Shown piece after piece: positions 34,383 to 47,692 of a stretch of DNA of 64,000 nt (its first letter is position 1; every line of letters starts with the position of its first letter). The notes under the pieces were generated by a model. The model was given only the letters and a program-made list of their open reading frames with translations, had not been told where the DNA came from and ran no database searches. The stretch comes from Rhynchonema sp. JSB1_4 (taxonomy: Eukaryota > Nematoda > Chromadorea > Monhysterida > Xyalidae), in the NCBI GenBank assembly GCA_030248065.1, contig JASAMV010008982.1:83391-147390 (forward strand). Reading direction: 5' to 3'. A program made the translations under genes and the position numbers.

Positions 34383-36455
34383 CTACTTCTTTGCGGCCAA
34401 CTTCATTTCTCCGATCAGTGTTAGCAGAGCCTTTCGATAATCGCCAGATGTGTCGTCCTGCAATCATCGTACCGTATTTGGTTGAGCAAATCGCGTGAGT
34501 CTTGAGATACACAATGTATACATGATGCTGCGGGCGGCACCGAACTTCCCACAAATCAAATGTACCTAACTTCCATGTCTGTCTTTGCTCACATTCATCT
34601 CGAAGGAAACAAAATGTCGCGATATCGAGACTGTACCGATGAGTAAGTTTGATGCCGGTTTGGCTATAATGACCGTGGACGCACGGTGACTGACAGAGCA
34701 CACGATAACCCATCTACCCACCGCCACAAATTGTCCCATCGACGCGTGGTACTGCTCTTGAAAACGTTCCTTGATCTGGACCATGTCAACCTCACATCGG
34801 GATACAATCACTCGAATCAGCATGTCATCGTCCGTACCCAAACCCTGCGTCGACAAGGAGTTCCTGGGTTGCAAAACTTGATCCTCAACTCATTCACACA
34901 CTCCCTAAACCTACCTTTGTGCTGTTGTAGACTTGCTGAGCAAAATACATCGCTTTGTCGCGGATGCATGTCACTGAAAATGAATTGTAAAACAAGTGAG
35001 CAACTTTCAAATGTTGGCAACTGTTTCAAAGATTTCGTGCCGGACCAATGGTAATGAGCCCCTTTTCCATGTTTCCCGAGAGCTCGGATTCAATGGTTTC
35101 TTCCACCAGTTTGCCAGTGAGACGCTGATATTCGTTGAACGTTGCACGAAGCTGACTGCAAATGGACACAAACGCAAAAAGATAGCGTTTAATCAGTCAC
35201 AAACTCATTTGATCAATGAAAAATCGCAAGTAATTGTTAGACCCATGTGTCCCGCCAAACAAGGAAACATGATCTCACCTGAAGCTTCTGCTCACCAATA
35301 TTGCATTGAATTTCGATTCGTCCGTGCCCCAGTGACGAGCGCCGGCATTGTGCAGTTCCTGGAACCAGAATTGTTCACAGTCACAAACCCACCACTAAAC
35401 GCAGAGTGCAACATCACCTGAGCATCCTGCTTGGCCAGTTTCTTGTTCACGGTCGTGCTTTCATCACGATTTGCCTGTAGCAACGACACGAGAAGACGTC
35501 GGTAGTGACCAGATGTGTCGTCCATGATGTCCTGTTCGAGGGACACGTTGAATACTGAAATTATTGTCAATAAATTCAGGCTCAGTTTATGAAATGATGA
35601 TTGGCGCGTGTCATAACGCACGTTTCTTATAGGCCAGCTGTATTTCGTAGAGCGTCTTCGCCGTTCGCGTACAGATGATCTCAACCAAACAATCGTCGTC
35701 CGTGCCCAGACCCTGCAGATGTTCTTGTTTGTATGTGAAGCAAGTTGAAACGATGCACAAGACTGAATTGCCTTGATCGCGTCGTGAAGCTGTTTCGCAT
35801 CGAACTCAATTGGCGACATGCAAAGGCCAAGAATGACATTCTTCAGATTGAAACTCAGTTCCGAGCTCAAGTCTTTCACTAGATCTCTGCCGAACATCGT
35901 CTTGTATTGACGCACTATCTCCAGACGTTGCACAGCTGATCGTTGACATAGAACTTGAATGATGCTGTCTTCGTCCGTACCTGTTGTAAGAATGGCTGGG
36001 TATAGTCTGTTGATTATATTTCGACATAGTGTATAAGCCCCATTCAGCGATGTTTGGAGCGGGCTGGGTCGACGCCATTCTAAATGAATGTTTCAAGCAT
36101 TGCTAACTCAGGCAAAAAACCGATTGAACATTGCTTGCCGCGTGGCGCAAAAACACGTGGCCTGTCATCGCACAGCACCAACAATGTTCAATGGCTCTGC
36201 GAATGAGTTGGCAATGCCTGAAACATTCATTTAGAATGGCGTCGACCCAGCCCGCTCCAAACATCGCTGAATGGGGCTTATACACTATGTCGAAATATAA
36301 TCAACAGACTATAGAAGGCATCGGGACTCATGAATTCAAGACGGCATAAACTTCACATCGTGCTCTTTGTACTAACCGAGTCCTTTCATTGCTTTGCGCA
36401 ATATTTCCGTATCTTGTTCAGCGTTGAAGCGTTTCTGTGGTTTCAGTGTCCCTTC
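34383..36455 (-). CDS. Annexin core: four annexin repeats
   Basis: Nine in-phase exons encode a complete 320-residue annexin core: complement of 34383..34457, 34722..34844, 34915..34973, 35046..35155, 35279..35358, 35418..35554, 35622..35712, 35772..35980, 36377..36455. Annexins bind acidic membranes in a calcium-dependent way. Repeat 1 begins TLKPQKRFNAEQDTEILRKAMKGLGTDED. Repeat 2 has KGLGTDDDCL and DDTSGHYRRLL, repeat 3 ARHWGTDESKF and SELSGNM, repeat 4 KGLGTDDDML and DDTSGDYRKALL. All four keep a GxGTD/WGTD loop, and three of four a clear acidic cap residue, so calcium binding looks intact. The order resembles the annexin A11/A7 type. The intron 35713..35771 uses a GC donor (AAG/GCAATT) if the obvious reading is right. 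No methionine precedes repeat 1, so coding must continue upstream. Confidence 0.95.
36001..36313. repeat. Palindrome (2 x 110 bp arms) in an annexin intron
   Basis: Left arm 36001..36110 and right arm 36204..36313 are near-perfect reverse complements. The 93-bp loop itself contains an inner pair (GATTGAACATTG and CAATGTTCAAT). Ends are TATAGTC and GACTATA. It occupies most of intron 35981..36376. Confidence 0.82.
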
Positions 36456-36516
36456 CTGAGATCAAAGAATGATGTTGTGTATACTCACTGGCTGAGCGAG
36501 TCTGAGGGTATTTGAC

Positions 36517-37854
36517 CTGTTTCACAGCTGATTCTCTTTCATACTCCTCCACAGTTTCCATTTTCTCCTGATCTCGTTTCTTCGCCTCGGTCGGATGACG
36601 GTCGCGACCTTTCAGTTGCAGAAAGCGACCTACAAAGTATGTAGGAATGACCACAGCAGTTGGAAGAAAATTGTTGATGGAGAACACGAAAGGATGAATG
36701 GTGTGTATCGTATACGTACGTTGATTACGATGTTGTTTGGGCTTCTCGAACGTCAACACCAAACGATAGGAATCGTCGCTCTCTTCAAGATCTGCGGACT
36801 CCAGCTGCAATTCTGCGCCTATTCAGTAGTTTAGACTTGAAACAATCAAGCACCAATCCTATACCTGCCCAAAAACCGGTTCGGCCAAATCGTGACGGAA
36901 TTGCCGATCCGCTTTGGTCACCTCGAACAAATTAGCCATGATATGATCCAATTGACCTCGCCAGTCGCCTGGAACACAATACGCACGAGAATACAGGTGT
37001 AAAAGAATCTGAAAGTCTTTGTTCCCCACCATTGCCCGGACTGGTATAGTATGGCCGATTGGGAATACCGTCAATGGCATAACGTGGTGTTGAGTTCGGT
37101 TCCTGCACATAAGGTCCATCCGGGTTGCCGTACGCTCGACGCATCATCTCAGACAGTGCGATCATACGTGATTCATCAAGACGCTGTGATTAACGTGATG
37201 AATGTTTTGCGGAAAACTTTTCAAATGTTTTTGAATTCTTTCGAACACCAACTCGCAGCATATGCTCGGTAACAAGTCCGATTTGCACATTGTCAGTGTA
37301 GCCTGCTGGTGGGTATAGGTTGTCGTATGGATACGTGCTGTTCAGTGATGGAAACGTTGGGGACCTGAACAATAAAACACTGACCTTGACACATGGTTTA
37401 TGGTTGGTGATTATATCTCTTGCCTACAACCTTGAGAATCCACCACCTCGATGGCCAGTTGTCATAAAGTCCAACTCTCTTCGTCCACGTCGGCTGGCAA
37501 CCGGGACGTAATCCGCAGGATACTCCACCGTGGAGGGTCGACCAAAGTCATCTGGAGAAATGCTCATCATGAAACATCATTACATTTTCATTACCTTTTC
37601 TTAAACTTTTTATGCGAAATATTTAATCTTGACCGTCGTAGCTGCGACGCTGTCTGGCCCGTCGCACACGGCCGTCAGCGTCTTTGAGGGAGTGCTGAAA
37701 TGTCGCACGTTTTTCGTTCGTCCTTTTAATCTGCTGAACACGTTCAATCGCTTGACAATCTTCAAACCTCAGTGTACTCTTGCACTCGGCGTCGGCGATG
37801 CATCTTCGCTTTCTCTTCTCCTGTTTCAACCTGATGGCACCATTGGCCCAAAAA
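36517..37854 (-). CDS. Upstream exons in phase with the annexin: novel N-terminal region (5' end unresolved)
   Basis: Seven exons (complement of 36517..36629, 36720..36804, 36865..36968, 37042..37183, 37253..37364, 37431..37551, 37634..37854) join in phase to each other and to the first annexin exon, adding about 299 residues. In order: a very basic helical segment (KQEKRKRR, then AIERVQQIKR); a polar part with STVEYPADYVP; a Tyr/Pro stretch (NSTYPYDNLYPPAGY); a segment with LDESRMIALSEMMRRAYGNP; DWRGQLDHIMANLFEVTKADR; SDDSYRLVLTFEKPKQ; and a charged helix (EAKKRDQEKMETVEEYERE). It is not the Pro-Gly-Tyr tail of annexin A7/A11, and I recognise no domain. If the donor at 36516 is not used, the frame reads on to a stop near 36420, so this could be a separate gene. 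The exon pattern and codon quality say it is coding, but the fusion is inference. Confidence 0.6.
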
Positions 37855-40262
37855 CTATATGCTACCTCTTTTATCATGCGTGGTGTGCAATTACTATGGA
37901 AACTGCCGGTGCTGGCTGTCAGGCATGAAGCAGATGAGACACAACAGGTCAGTTGGGTACACATGTGGACAATCGATAAAAGCTACCGAAAGGAAGTCGT
38001 GTAACTATCAGCTTTCAGTACATTCTCTGGTGGAAACTAACGGAAATGGCAGCTAGCATAAAAGCCGGCGATCAAGAAATATACATACACATGCAATTGC
38101 AGTATGATACGGATTTGTTTAGCATCCACATTTTCAGTACTACACATGCCTGGCATGCTACAGCTCACTCACAGTGTGTGAGTCGCATCACTGTGTGGGA
38201 AAGTGACTCAAATCCTTCCGCCTATGTACTGTATCTTTAAATTCGCCTTTGGTTTGAAAGAAAGTGTCATCTCAAACTTTCTTGTCTCTAACACTTCGAA
38301 ACCTGTCAAACCCATTCTCCTTTCTGTTTGGGTGTGTTGTTTGCCAATTTTGGCTCAGTGACAACGTCAAGCAATCATTGTGCTGCACGCATGAGCGACT
38401 TCCGAAAGGCTTCAAATTATGTACATATGTATGTATGTACATGTGTACATACGAGTTGGCCCACTATATTTTCGTTTTGTGACTTATCACTTGTTGTTTA
38501 TTACAGCAATATCGGTTCTGGCAGCTTGGCACTTGTTGGCATCATATACATATGTACATACGCTGTTACTGTAAAGTTTGAGCCTGGGAAACAACACCCG
38601 TCACACAATTACATGGAGGACCACACAAGCTTATGCAAGAACCACCGGTTTAGTATGAACACATCATTCCCTATAACGACCCCCATGCTGTATGGCAATG
38701 CCATCCTGTCTCACAAGTACCGCAATGCATAATGTTGGCGTTGGCTGTGAAACTTCAGTCGATTGTCGTGCGACCATGCTGTGCAGACACAACGTTTATC
38801 AGAGCCCGTAAGATGGGACAAGAGAGGAAGTGTCCTCTTTCCACCCTTGGCGCTTTACGTGTCCATTACTGCCAAGCTAACATTTGTACCACTAACCATT
38901 GTTCAGCTGAAATGACCCAACGTATGTACTGTATATTCCAAACAAGAGCCGCAGTCGACTTCTAATTTGTGCGCAGCGCCATGCTTCACGACTGTTCCCG
39001 GGCGCACCCTTCCATGATTGTTGGGTTCCTCATCATGTAAACTCCGACCATCTATTTTTATTCCTTTCAAAACGCAAACGTCAACCGAAAACGCGTATTA
39101 ATGCAGAAGAGTGCAACAAGTGTTTCCAGCATGTTTGTGTGCGGTTTTGTGTTGCGGGGTGTCCCAGGGCGCCCTGAGATTTGCAGTTGTTTTATTGCCG
39201 CTTTGCACAAGTAGAGTGCGACTGATTTGACCATACACCTTCTTTCGAACCCAACATGTGCGATAGAGCCCATTACGTCAGCTGACTAAAAAATGAGTAC
39301 TGGTTTCTGCCGTGGCCTTGGCTATTGGTGTTTTTAGCGCGGCGTTATCAAGAAACGACGATAAAAAGCCCCGTTGGAGGTACAAATCGGCAGTAGTGCA
39401 GCGAATACTAGGTTTCCTCGCACATTTTTTGCTGACAAATAAAGGAAGCATATCGGTTCCAACAGATTCCATAATCTCCTGAATGCACATTTTCATCTGG
39501 TTTTGAATACTTCACATGTGCTCGTTAGATCGCAAGTATTGTGTCCAACAATTGTGTATCTCGAACCAAGAAAGCACGTATGTATGTATGTATACTGACC
39601 GTTCGATCATAATTCAGTTTTTCGGCCTGGGTCCTATCCCTATGCGGTTTCAAATTGTGCACGAAGGACGAGATGCTCCATTTGCGATGTTTTCGATGTC
39701 GTATCCCTATGGCTATGTGCTATGCTTTCATATTCACATCCGTAAACCGCTGTCGGCGACTCAGCTAGACGTCTTTCGGTGCGGAGAAAGTCTCTGTTTC
39801 TAAAATCTAACGAATGCATGCTCGTGCATGTTTCTGAGCTTTCTATTTTTTTACTTTCACAACAGCATTTGTATCAACGAATGAAATCTCTCTTGTTCAG
39901 TTCGTCTAAAATTCGATGGCGACGGAACAGAGCGCGGTCGCATTCTCGTTGTATACGAGTTCCAAGCTTTAAGATTTCCGGCAACTAAAGTACATAATAA
40001 GGTAATGTATGTATTTATGATATGAAATCATTTATGTTTCCCACTCAATTCTTACTTGAAATCCTGAAATCCAATAAGCAATTATGCACATCTGCGGTTG
40101 TTTCAGACGATGACCAAAGATATTCCAAAGCCGGCTGCTCAATATAGATCAGCCATGGTTCACTAATGGTATCACTACCACGAAGGCATTAGTCGGCAAC
40201 CGGAGCGGAAGTATCCATTAGTCGAAATAAAAGAAAAATACAGTCGAAGCAAACGAGCCGGA

Positions 40263-40418
40263 ATGGCTGTCCATTATGGTTACGGTAGCAATCGAATGGT
40301 TCTGTCAGCCACTGCTGTTGGGGGCACTACACGAGTTGGTGATTATTCGATGGACGGACCTCGAGCCGATCGTGTAATGCAGCGGCAACAAGCACAACAC
40401 TATGATACTGCTGCCATG
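40263..40418 (+). CDS. Possible coding exon, unknown protein
   Basis: An ATG opens 52 codons (MAVHYGYGSNRM ... HYDTAAM) ending at a strong donor (ATG/gtgagt), and the frame is free of stops upstream for several codons (SKRAG). The composition looks protein-like, but I found no partner exon and no family. A second short candidate (40107..40157, after TTTCAG, MTKDIPKPAAQYRSAM) lies just upstream. Both could be chance. Confidence 0.28.
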
Positions 40419-43065
40419 GTGAGTATAATCAATTCTTCTCACATTTGTCCACCGTCTGGTCAAGGTAAGTTTGCATTCTGGTGAGATTGAGATCGGTAGC
40501 TGCAGAAAACATTGACTTCTGTTCGGTTTCACATTTTTCGACACACGTTTTAATCGGATATCAAGCATACATGCGTACATATACGTACCCAACATACTGT
40601 ATAAGCAAGCTCTGTATTTCTTGACGTGAATGCCGGGTTACCCTTCCTCGCACCTGTCGGACTGGTGAACACAATTTGAGAAATATATGTATGTATGTGT
40701 GAATATGTATTCGGTTATTAATTTACTACTCCTGACGTAAATAGGCTTATGTATAAAATGCGCACGTCCACATTATCTTTATGCATGACCCGTACGAAAT
40801 TGGTCACCAGAGCGGTTTTGGCCATGCCACCACAGACTGGTACATCCGCTTACGGCAGGGTGGTGTCGTATTTCAGGCGGTCGTCGTGGGATTTCGTGTC
40901 TCTGGGATAAATATACAAACAAAGTTACATTCGGTGGCTTGCCTTTATCAATATAATACATAACACGCAAACATGTCAATAACAACAGTCCAACAGCAGT
41001 GACATGCGCGCTTAGCTCATCATCCTCCCAACACTTCGATCGCACTTCCGTTTCGTTGGAGCATGGGCGGAAACAGCTCGATGGGCGTGCTCTGTGGTTT
41101 GCTTCTGACTGTTGCATGTTTACGGTCCGACTCCGACGTCTCTGTGCTTCCTTCAGTGGTCGGATTGTTCTACACCACAACTCAATGGTGTTTCGTTCAT
41201 GGTTTGACGCATAATGGCAATGTCTTCTCATCCAAAGTTATGTAAATTCATCTCATTTACCAAACCGTACCAAACTTCTGTGTGCGCTGTTGCCAAAACT
41301 GCCATGGACACTTGTTGTGACTGTGAGATCGCAACTATGTTTTGAAACAGGTCGTTTCAAACTGTGCGCGCAAAAATGACCGTATGGTCATGATGAGAAA
41401 TGAGTATCGTCTCTAAACTAATTCAAATGCGCCCACCAATCTATTGTTGGTTATCACTGTTCGCGGTAGACTGCAATTGTACCACCCACTGATTGATATA
41501 CGAATATAATGCACAGAGTGGCAGGATCCTCCTGCACAAAGGCGGGACGGCACAAAGCCATTGGTTCAATCGATTGCCCACAGCCCCCACGTGTTTTCTC
41601 ACTGCAGCTGTAGTAGTACGGGGAGTGTATGTGTCGGGCAGACAAACCAGTGGTGTCGTACTACATCGAGGAGTCTTGAGCATGCACAATGCTACTGTAT
41701 TTCTGTATTTGTAATGTTCAAATGCTAGTGTTTGCCGCGCTCATTTGCCATTTTGAGAGCGGCGCGTTGGAATTACTTTCCGCTCTGCAGCCCCCGCCGT
41801 CATGTGCACGCGCTTCATGTTGTGTGCAAATCAGGCATATCAGATGGTTTCGAATGGTTTTGAAGGGCATTCATTCTAAATTCGTGAAACACTGTCTCGT
41901 GCTCGAAAATTCTTGTCCTGGACTAAAGCCCTGTAACCGTGAGCCTGAGCCGCGTAAATTTATGTGCCTGGATTAAATGCTGCCCGGTGTCAACTCTACC
42001 TGGTTAATAAATCGTTTCTTAACGCAGTTTAGGCTACCGCGCCATACTAAAACATGCTATTGTTTGTTTTCGAGGCAGCAATTGTGTCAACCCAATAGGT
42101 TAACCAGTTCGTTGTCTCCTGTATCATCGTGCAACGGTCAGTTAGGAAATGCGGCTTCTTCTGGTGTTAGCAAATAACAAACAAATGCTCAAGTGAAGCA
42201 AACCAAATGTTTTATTTGATGGCGTTGGGCCGTACTTGTTCTCTCGCGCAGGCAACACGAGAGAAAACACGGCACTTTCAGTCAAAGCACATGAGCCACA
42301 GCGTTTTATATATGACGCTCGCAGACGTCTTTCACAACCGCTGTTCGTTGCGCAATTTCTGTCCTCCCGCAGGCGAGTCTCATCGCTTTAGTATCGAACT
42401 TCCCTGAAAACTCAGGAATATAATAGTGTCAAAGTTAGCCATGGTCTGTCATGTAGCCATACGCGTTCAGTTTCAGTGTGCAGCCGCAGCACAAGCACAA
42501 GGCTCACATTCAAGCACACTGCTGTGTCCTGTGTGTGCCTCTGATGTCACTTTTATTTGGTCGTGAGCGGTCGGTCACATGGTTGGTTAGGTCCGACCAC
42601 ATTTGAGACACTTTACTGTGCCAAGTCAAAATTTTGGTGCCGCCTCGCCTCCGGTTTATTTTCACCACGAACCACACGCTGTTCAGTTCGGCACTTTCAG
42701 GGGTTAGAATAGTGAAGTAAACCAGTGTGTGCCATTTTGTTTCAAGTGAGCTACTTATGCGCCAAACGCAGAGTTCAATTCACATGTGACTGAACTTTAC
42801 GCTCTGCTTTTCCTTTGCCTACAACTGCTCTTTTGCCCGTCAGTTTAAGTCAAGATAATGGCAACACACGGACGATGTACATATGTTCTTATATAAAACT
42901 TGCTTGACCGACCTGGCTGTTTGCCTCTGATCGCTCAAACACCGTGAAATGTTACAGATATGGTTCAATTAGAACCGCCCTGAACAGGAGCGGCACATTT
43001 GAAAGCCACTTTCCGCAATTTAACACCAAACTTTACTTCAAACCTAATCCAAATTATAACTCGAT

Positions 43066-43098
43066 ATGGCCGACGGGGAACAACCTGAAGAACAAAAG
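43066..43098 (+). CDS. Possible short first coding exon (MADGEQPEEQK)
   Basis: An ATG followed by ten codons ends at AAG/gttagc in phase 0. The synapsin exon around 47.7 kb can accept a phase-0 join at 47757 (acceptor ACAGACAG). It could therefore be an alternative 5' exon of synapsin, but there is no family evidence. Confidence 0.22.
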
Positions 43099-45295
43099 GT
43101 TAGCGTTTTTTTCTGCTTCGCTGTTCAATGTTTTGTCACAAATGTACATTTATGTTCGAAGTTCAACTTTTTGGATTGTGTCTTGCGGACTAATACACAT
43201 ACACCACCAAACAGCCGATAGTCACATTTTCGGGGCTCCAACCCAGCCGTTGGAAAAAAATCCCAAAATCGGAAAAATGCCCAACCGTTCCGATGGGTGC
43301 TACTTTTGAATGGCAACGATTCTGCTATCAAGGCGCTGCGATCCATCAGATTTTCGAAGCGAAAGCTGCTTTTGGGTTGCAGACCTTTGTTTGTTTTGCC
43401 AATATATCAAAAAATGAAAACGCGGTCGCTTGAATATCTGGCTGGTGTCTTGTGTGTGTGGTTCGCGCATTCTTTGCCCTTTGGCCTTGCTCTGGAATGA
43501 TACAGTACTGTAGCTGGAGATTTCCTGATGTGCCTCCTGTCGTGGCGGGCCAGAGAAACCGAAAACTATATGAGCAGCACAGCATACAAGCACCTTGTTG
43601 AGTGATTGGCTCAGCAACATAATCTGCCACAATCTTTCGCAAGGGTATTCTGCGCAATTGTGTAACCTTTGTGGTACATACTACGACTTCAACGGCGGTT
43701 GTTCAGTCTTGGAACTCATTCCGCAAGGCTTCTATTGTAACGCAAGGAAAGTTGAAGTGGTATGCGCCACATGCATTTTTTGAAAAGCAGAATCCGCAGC
43801 GCGAAGCACGTGCAGCTATGGTAGTCAGTACGTAATAAACATGGAGTGCAAATTCCGTTACTCTGGGGAATTATAGTTGCGTTCGCCGTTGATTGTAGGT
43901 ACCTAGGCACACGAATTTGTCCTTTTTTGTCGTTTTCCTCGTTTTTGCACAGCAGAAAGCCTCCAAAACCATACCTCACGCATATTACAGACAGATTTGG
44001 CTTATCCGATAAGCTCTGACGCCGCGCGGCGAGGGCAAACACTTCAAATATTCCCTCGACGTTCGGTCAGTGCGGCTGAGCCAAATTAGTGGGATTGAGG
44101 TCTGGCGTCTGCATGTTTATGGGCTGCTCTACTGACACAGACATCAGGATTCGTGAACCGAAAATGTTGCAACACTAGGTTCTAGTTCATGAAGATATCG
44201 AAACTTTCGTCGTGTTGGTTCCAGAAGAAACTGCAGGGTGCATGAACATGTTGGTGCCAATGATTGAAGCTGGAGCCTCATTTCACATAAACATTGTATG
44301 AGCAACTGACAAGGCCATCAACCACGCGGTTCCTAATTTAGAAAGTACAATGCGCTTTTGGTATAGTTGGTGTGAAAACCACTGAAAGCATTTGATGGTT
44401 TCCAACCACCCACGCTGAATATTTGGTCCGGCGCTGTCTAAGTCCGAGTAGACCATCCTGTGACCCGATGTACGGTCCCGGAGAGATTAAAGCCTATAGC
44501 CCCAAAAAGGGAAGTCAGCCACTTTTATCGTGATGATAAAAGTGCCTCAAAAGTGTCTTGAAAGACCAGTTTCAAATGTGGCTGCGTGAATGAAAGGCTT
44601 TGCACCAAGAGAACCAGTTTAATGCTTGTATATTTTGTGTTGTTCGTTGAGAATACCAAGTGAAGGTGCTGTTTTTCTTTTCGAATAGTGTTTGACATTT
44701 GACAGTATGGCCTCTTTCAAATCAGCACAACATGATGACATGCATTGAAAAATTTATTGATTTTTAGAATGTGAGTTTATGTGAACTTTATTTTAGCAAA
44801 ATAGGCTGACAGGGACAATGTATAGTGGGCATTACATTGCTTGCAGACCCATCTATTTTTTCATGTCTCCCACGTCGTGTGGCAAAAAGAAGTCTGAAAA
44901 TGGAAATGGCATTGGCTGTTTGCTGCTGAGGCACCTCCACGTGCTATATGTGCGGTAGTAGTAACCAAGGAGCTTTTGCATCCGGCCCACTGCTGTTTTT
45001 CAATTTTTGTATTCCACGCGCAGCAGAAAGCTTTCCGAGTTAAGCCCTCTTGCCTACCACTCACATTAACCAAACTAGAGAGAGTGTCAGGTTTCAGCAC
45101 ATTTACAGCACAGTTTCTTCCAGTGCATGGTAAAAGTTTTCATGCAGGAGATCAAAATCAAAAGAGATCAAAAAGATGAGGCATTGTAAGGAGGTGTTTA
45201 ATTTCTCCATTTTTCGGATGTTCTCTGCCTTGAAAATCAGGATATCCTGTCCCATGCACTGCCAGCCAACACGTGACATTCAATGTTTGAGCTCT

Positions 45296-45416
45296 CCCAA
45301 CCCCCGCCCCCCCCCCCCGCCCTCCCCCCGCCCCCCCAAAACGCGGCGCGGCCCCCCCCCCCCCCCCACCCCCCCCCCCCCACCAGCCCACCCACCCCCC
45401 CAAACAAACCACACAA

Positions 45417-45449
<33 letters not shown>

Positions 45450-45453
45450 ACTT
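45296..45453. repeat. C-rich low-complexity tract
   Basis: Almost pure C with scattered A, G and T for 150 bp, ending in an uninterrupted run of about 30 C. The opposite-strand poly-Gly and same-strand poly-Pro frames here are not genes. Length and exact sequence are likely unreliable. Confidence 0.8.
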
Positions 45454-47692
45454 TCTCCAAACCCGAACAAAAAAAACCAAAAGTCCATGACGCCCTCGGC
45501 CACACTTGTCTCTCAAGCCTGTATGGTGTTGTGTCCGTTTTTTTCTGAACCTAAACACGCAACCAACGAAAATGGTACATATTACGTTTCGCCGCACACG
45601 GTGTCAGGAAAATTGGCGTCCAAATTCAGTACGCCCGGAAGCTTGGGTTACTGTATTGGTCTACAGCCCTGTGTGCCAATTTTGTCATTGCAGTGGCCGG
45701 ACCACGCATATTTCGGCCATGTTCAAACATAATGGTGTTCTGTTACCTCACGCTTTGTTCCGTTGTCGTTTTCGTAAAAGGCGCAGGTCTTGGGACCAAT
45801 CGATAAAGTGACTACTGTTTTCATTGGGATACCTGTGCAGCACGGTTCCACCCAGTAGGGACAAATTCGAGTTTTGAAACTCATGCACATTTTTTTTTGC
45901 CCAGCATGGACCCTCGGGAAGAATTCAGACTTCTCTCTGGCGTGTCAAAACTTACGTAATGTGTGCATTTTCATATTTCCCGATACTATTCCGTCCAAAA
46001 ATGGCGTCGTTCTTGTTTTCGCTAGTGCAGTGCTACTGCGTGTGCATGTCAAGAAAGTTTGGTTTCGAACACACGTTCATAAAAGATGGGTGATGGCGCC
46101 CGTTTCTTTTTAGGATGATAATACCGTATTATTGTTGCAGCTTCGAAACATGCTGCGGGGAGCCGGTAGATTACTCCCCGAATGTGTACCGTAAGGGAAC
46201 GCCTTTGTAATAAGCCATCGCCTTTGGGTTATAGCAGCATCCTTAGCTTGTCGAAAAACATGCGCACCAAAGGTTATGCATGTCACTGCAAAGCACGCAG
46301 TGGTTCGTCTGTTCAACTATGCATGTAAAGAGGAGAGGCACCCGAAACTTCGTCTAGGTTCTTGTCGTGTTCCTGGGTACGTGAGCTACTGTACGACCAT
46401 GTTTTTAAACACCGGTGGTGGAAAGCCAGTGCCTGCGCCTCACCCAACAAAGTTTCTCAAGTTCGATCAGAGGCGCGTGACGTCTGGCCGGGCGTCTGCA
46501 GTTGTTCTCTTTTAGGTGTATTTTTGGACGCTATTGCGCTGTTGCGCTATCGGATATTTGTGTTTTTATGGCTTACAAGCACAAGCCGCCCTCTCAATTG
46601 CTGATCCATTCAGTTAAACGGGTACCACCCCAATGTCAACCATAAGTTGGCTGAGCATAAGCTGAATCCGATTATTTCCCAACCTTGCTGATGGCCACAA
46701 GCTGATGACGCAACGGACACCCGCAACTTTTTCGCAATCAAGTGCTCTTTCCAACACCCCGTGTCGACGCTTGTAATGACTGCACTTTTTGTTGTTGAAA
46801 TTTTATTTATACGTCCGTCCTTTATTTATAATTTAATTCATGACGCCATGTCCCAATTATAATAGCTTCCGGAGCACGGTTCAGCCGTATGCGACTTTCA
46901 TTACTTTTTCTGGGCTTTTCTTCCTTGTTCCTTCCGGGAAAGCAGGAACAAAACCGTCTGTTCTACAAAGTGCGTGGCCAACTCCAACAAACACAGTCAG
47001 TTGTCAAATGCGCGCACAAAAGAAAAGTGTCTGCCATGCCACTGTCGTGTGACACTTTGTTCAAGCTTTTCGGTAGTTTGACTTGGTCAAACAACGATTT
47101 TCTTTGTCGGAGATTTCCACGTCGCACCTCTCTCGCATAGCAGTCAATCTGTTGACAGTGCTCTACGGCGATTTTAGTTTTCAAGCAAATTGCTGGGCCT
47201 AAACCAGACAACAAGACTCGACTAATGTCCAGAAAAACCAAACATTTTAACGCGGCCCCTTTGTCAAATGACAATCTTATGCCATCATCCATCCTACAAC
47301 TTACATAATTGAAGGGACCGAGCACGCAACGGGACAAAATGAATTAATAACACAAAGGCGCTCGCCTCCACGTGCTGTTTATCGTTTTTTTTACAAAAAG
47401 CCCATTCAATGGCCACCTTGTTGGCTACGCCTACTATTATTGTCACGAGTCGTCGTTGCTCACGACTTTGGTTTATCAGCGCACGCAATTCGTTGCTGAC
47501 AAAAAAGCTCCCACCACGCCCACAACTGCCTTCCTTTGTCCTGGAAAGCGGTGAGCTTATTATGTGTGAGGAACTACAAATGAATTCGTACCCGGACGAC
47601 ACACAATTACGGACGTATAGTATATCTGTAGTTTAGCTTGTTCCTTCTGTTTTAGGCTCAATTTGTTCGCAATATTATGAAATATCATCAAT

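Larger units (their letters stand above)
37855..47692. other. Largely empty 9.8-kb interval
   Basis: No recognisable gene, RNA or long repeat. It contains (TATG)n tracts near 38425..38450, 39575..39592 and 40685..40700, two weak candidate exons and a C-rich block, listed separately. It may hold the regulatory region and leader exons of synapsin. Confidence 0.5.

Noticed and set aside
45158..45732. Poly-Pro / poly-Gly proteins around the C-rich tract
   Set aside because: Pure composition artefacts of homopolymer runs on both strands.
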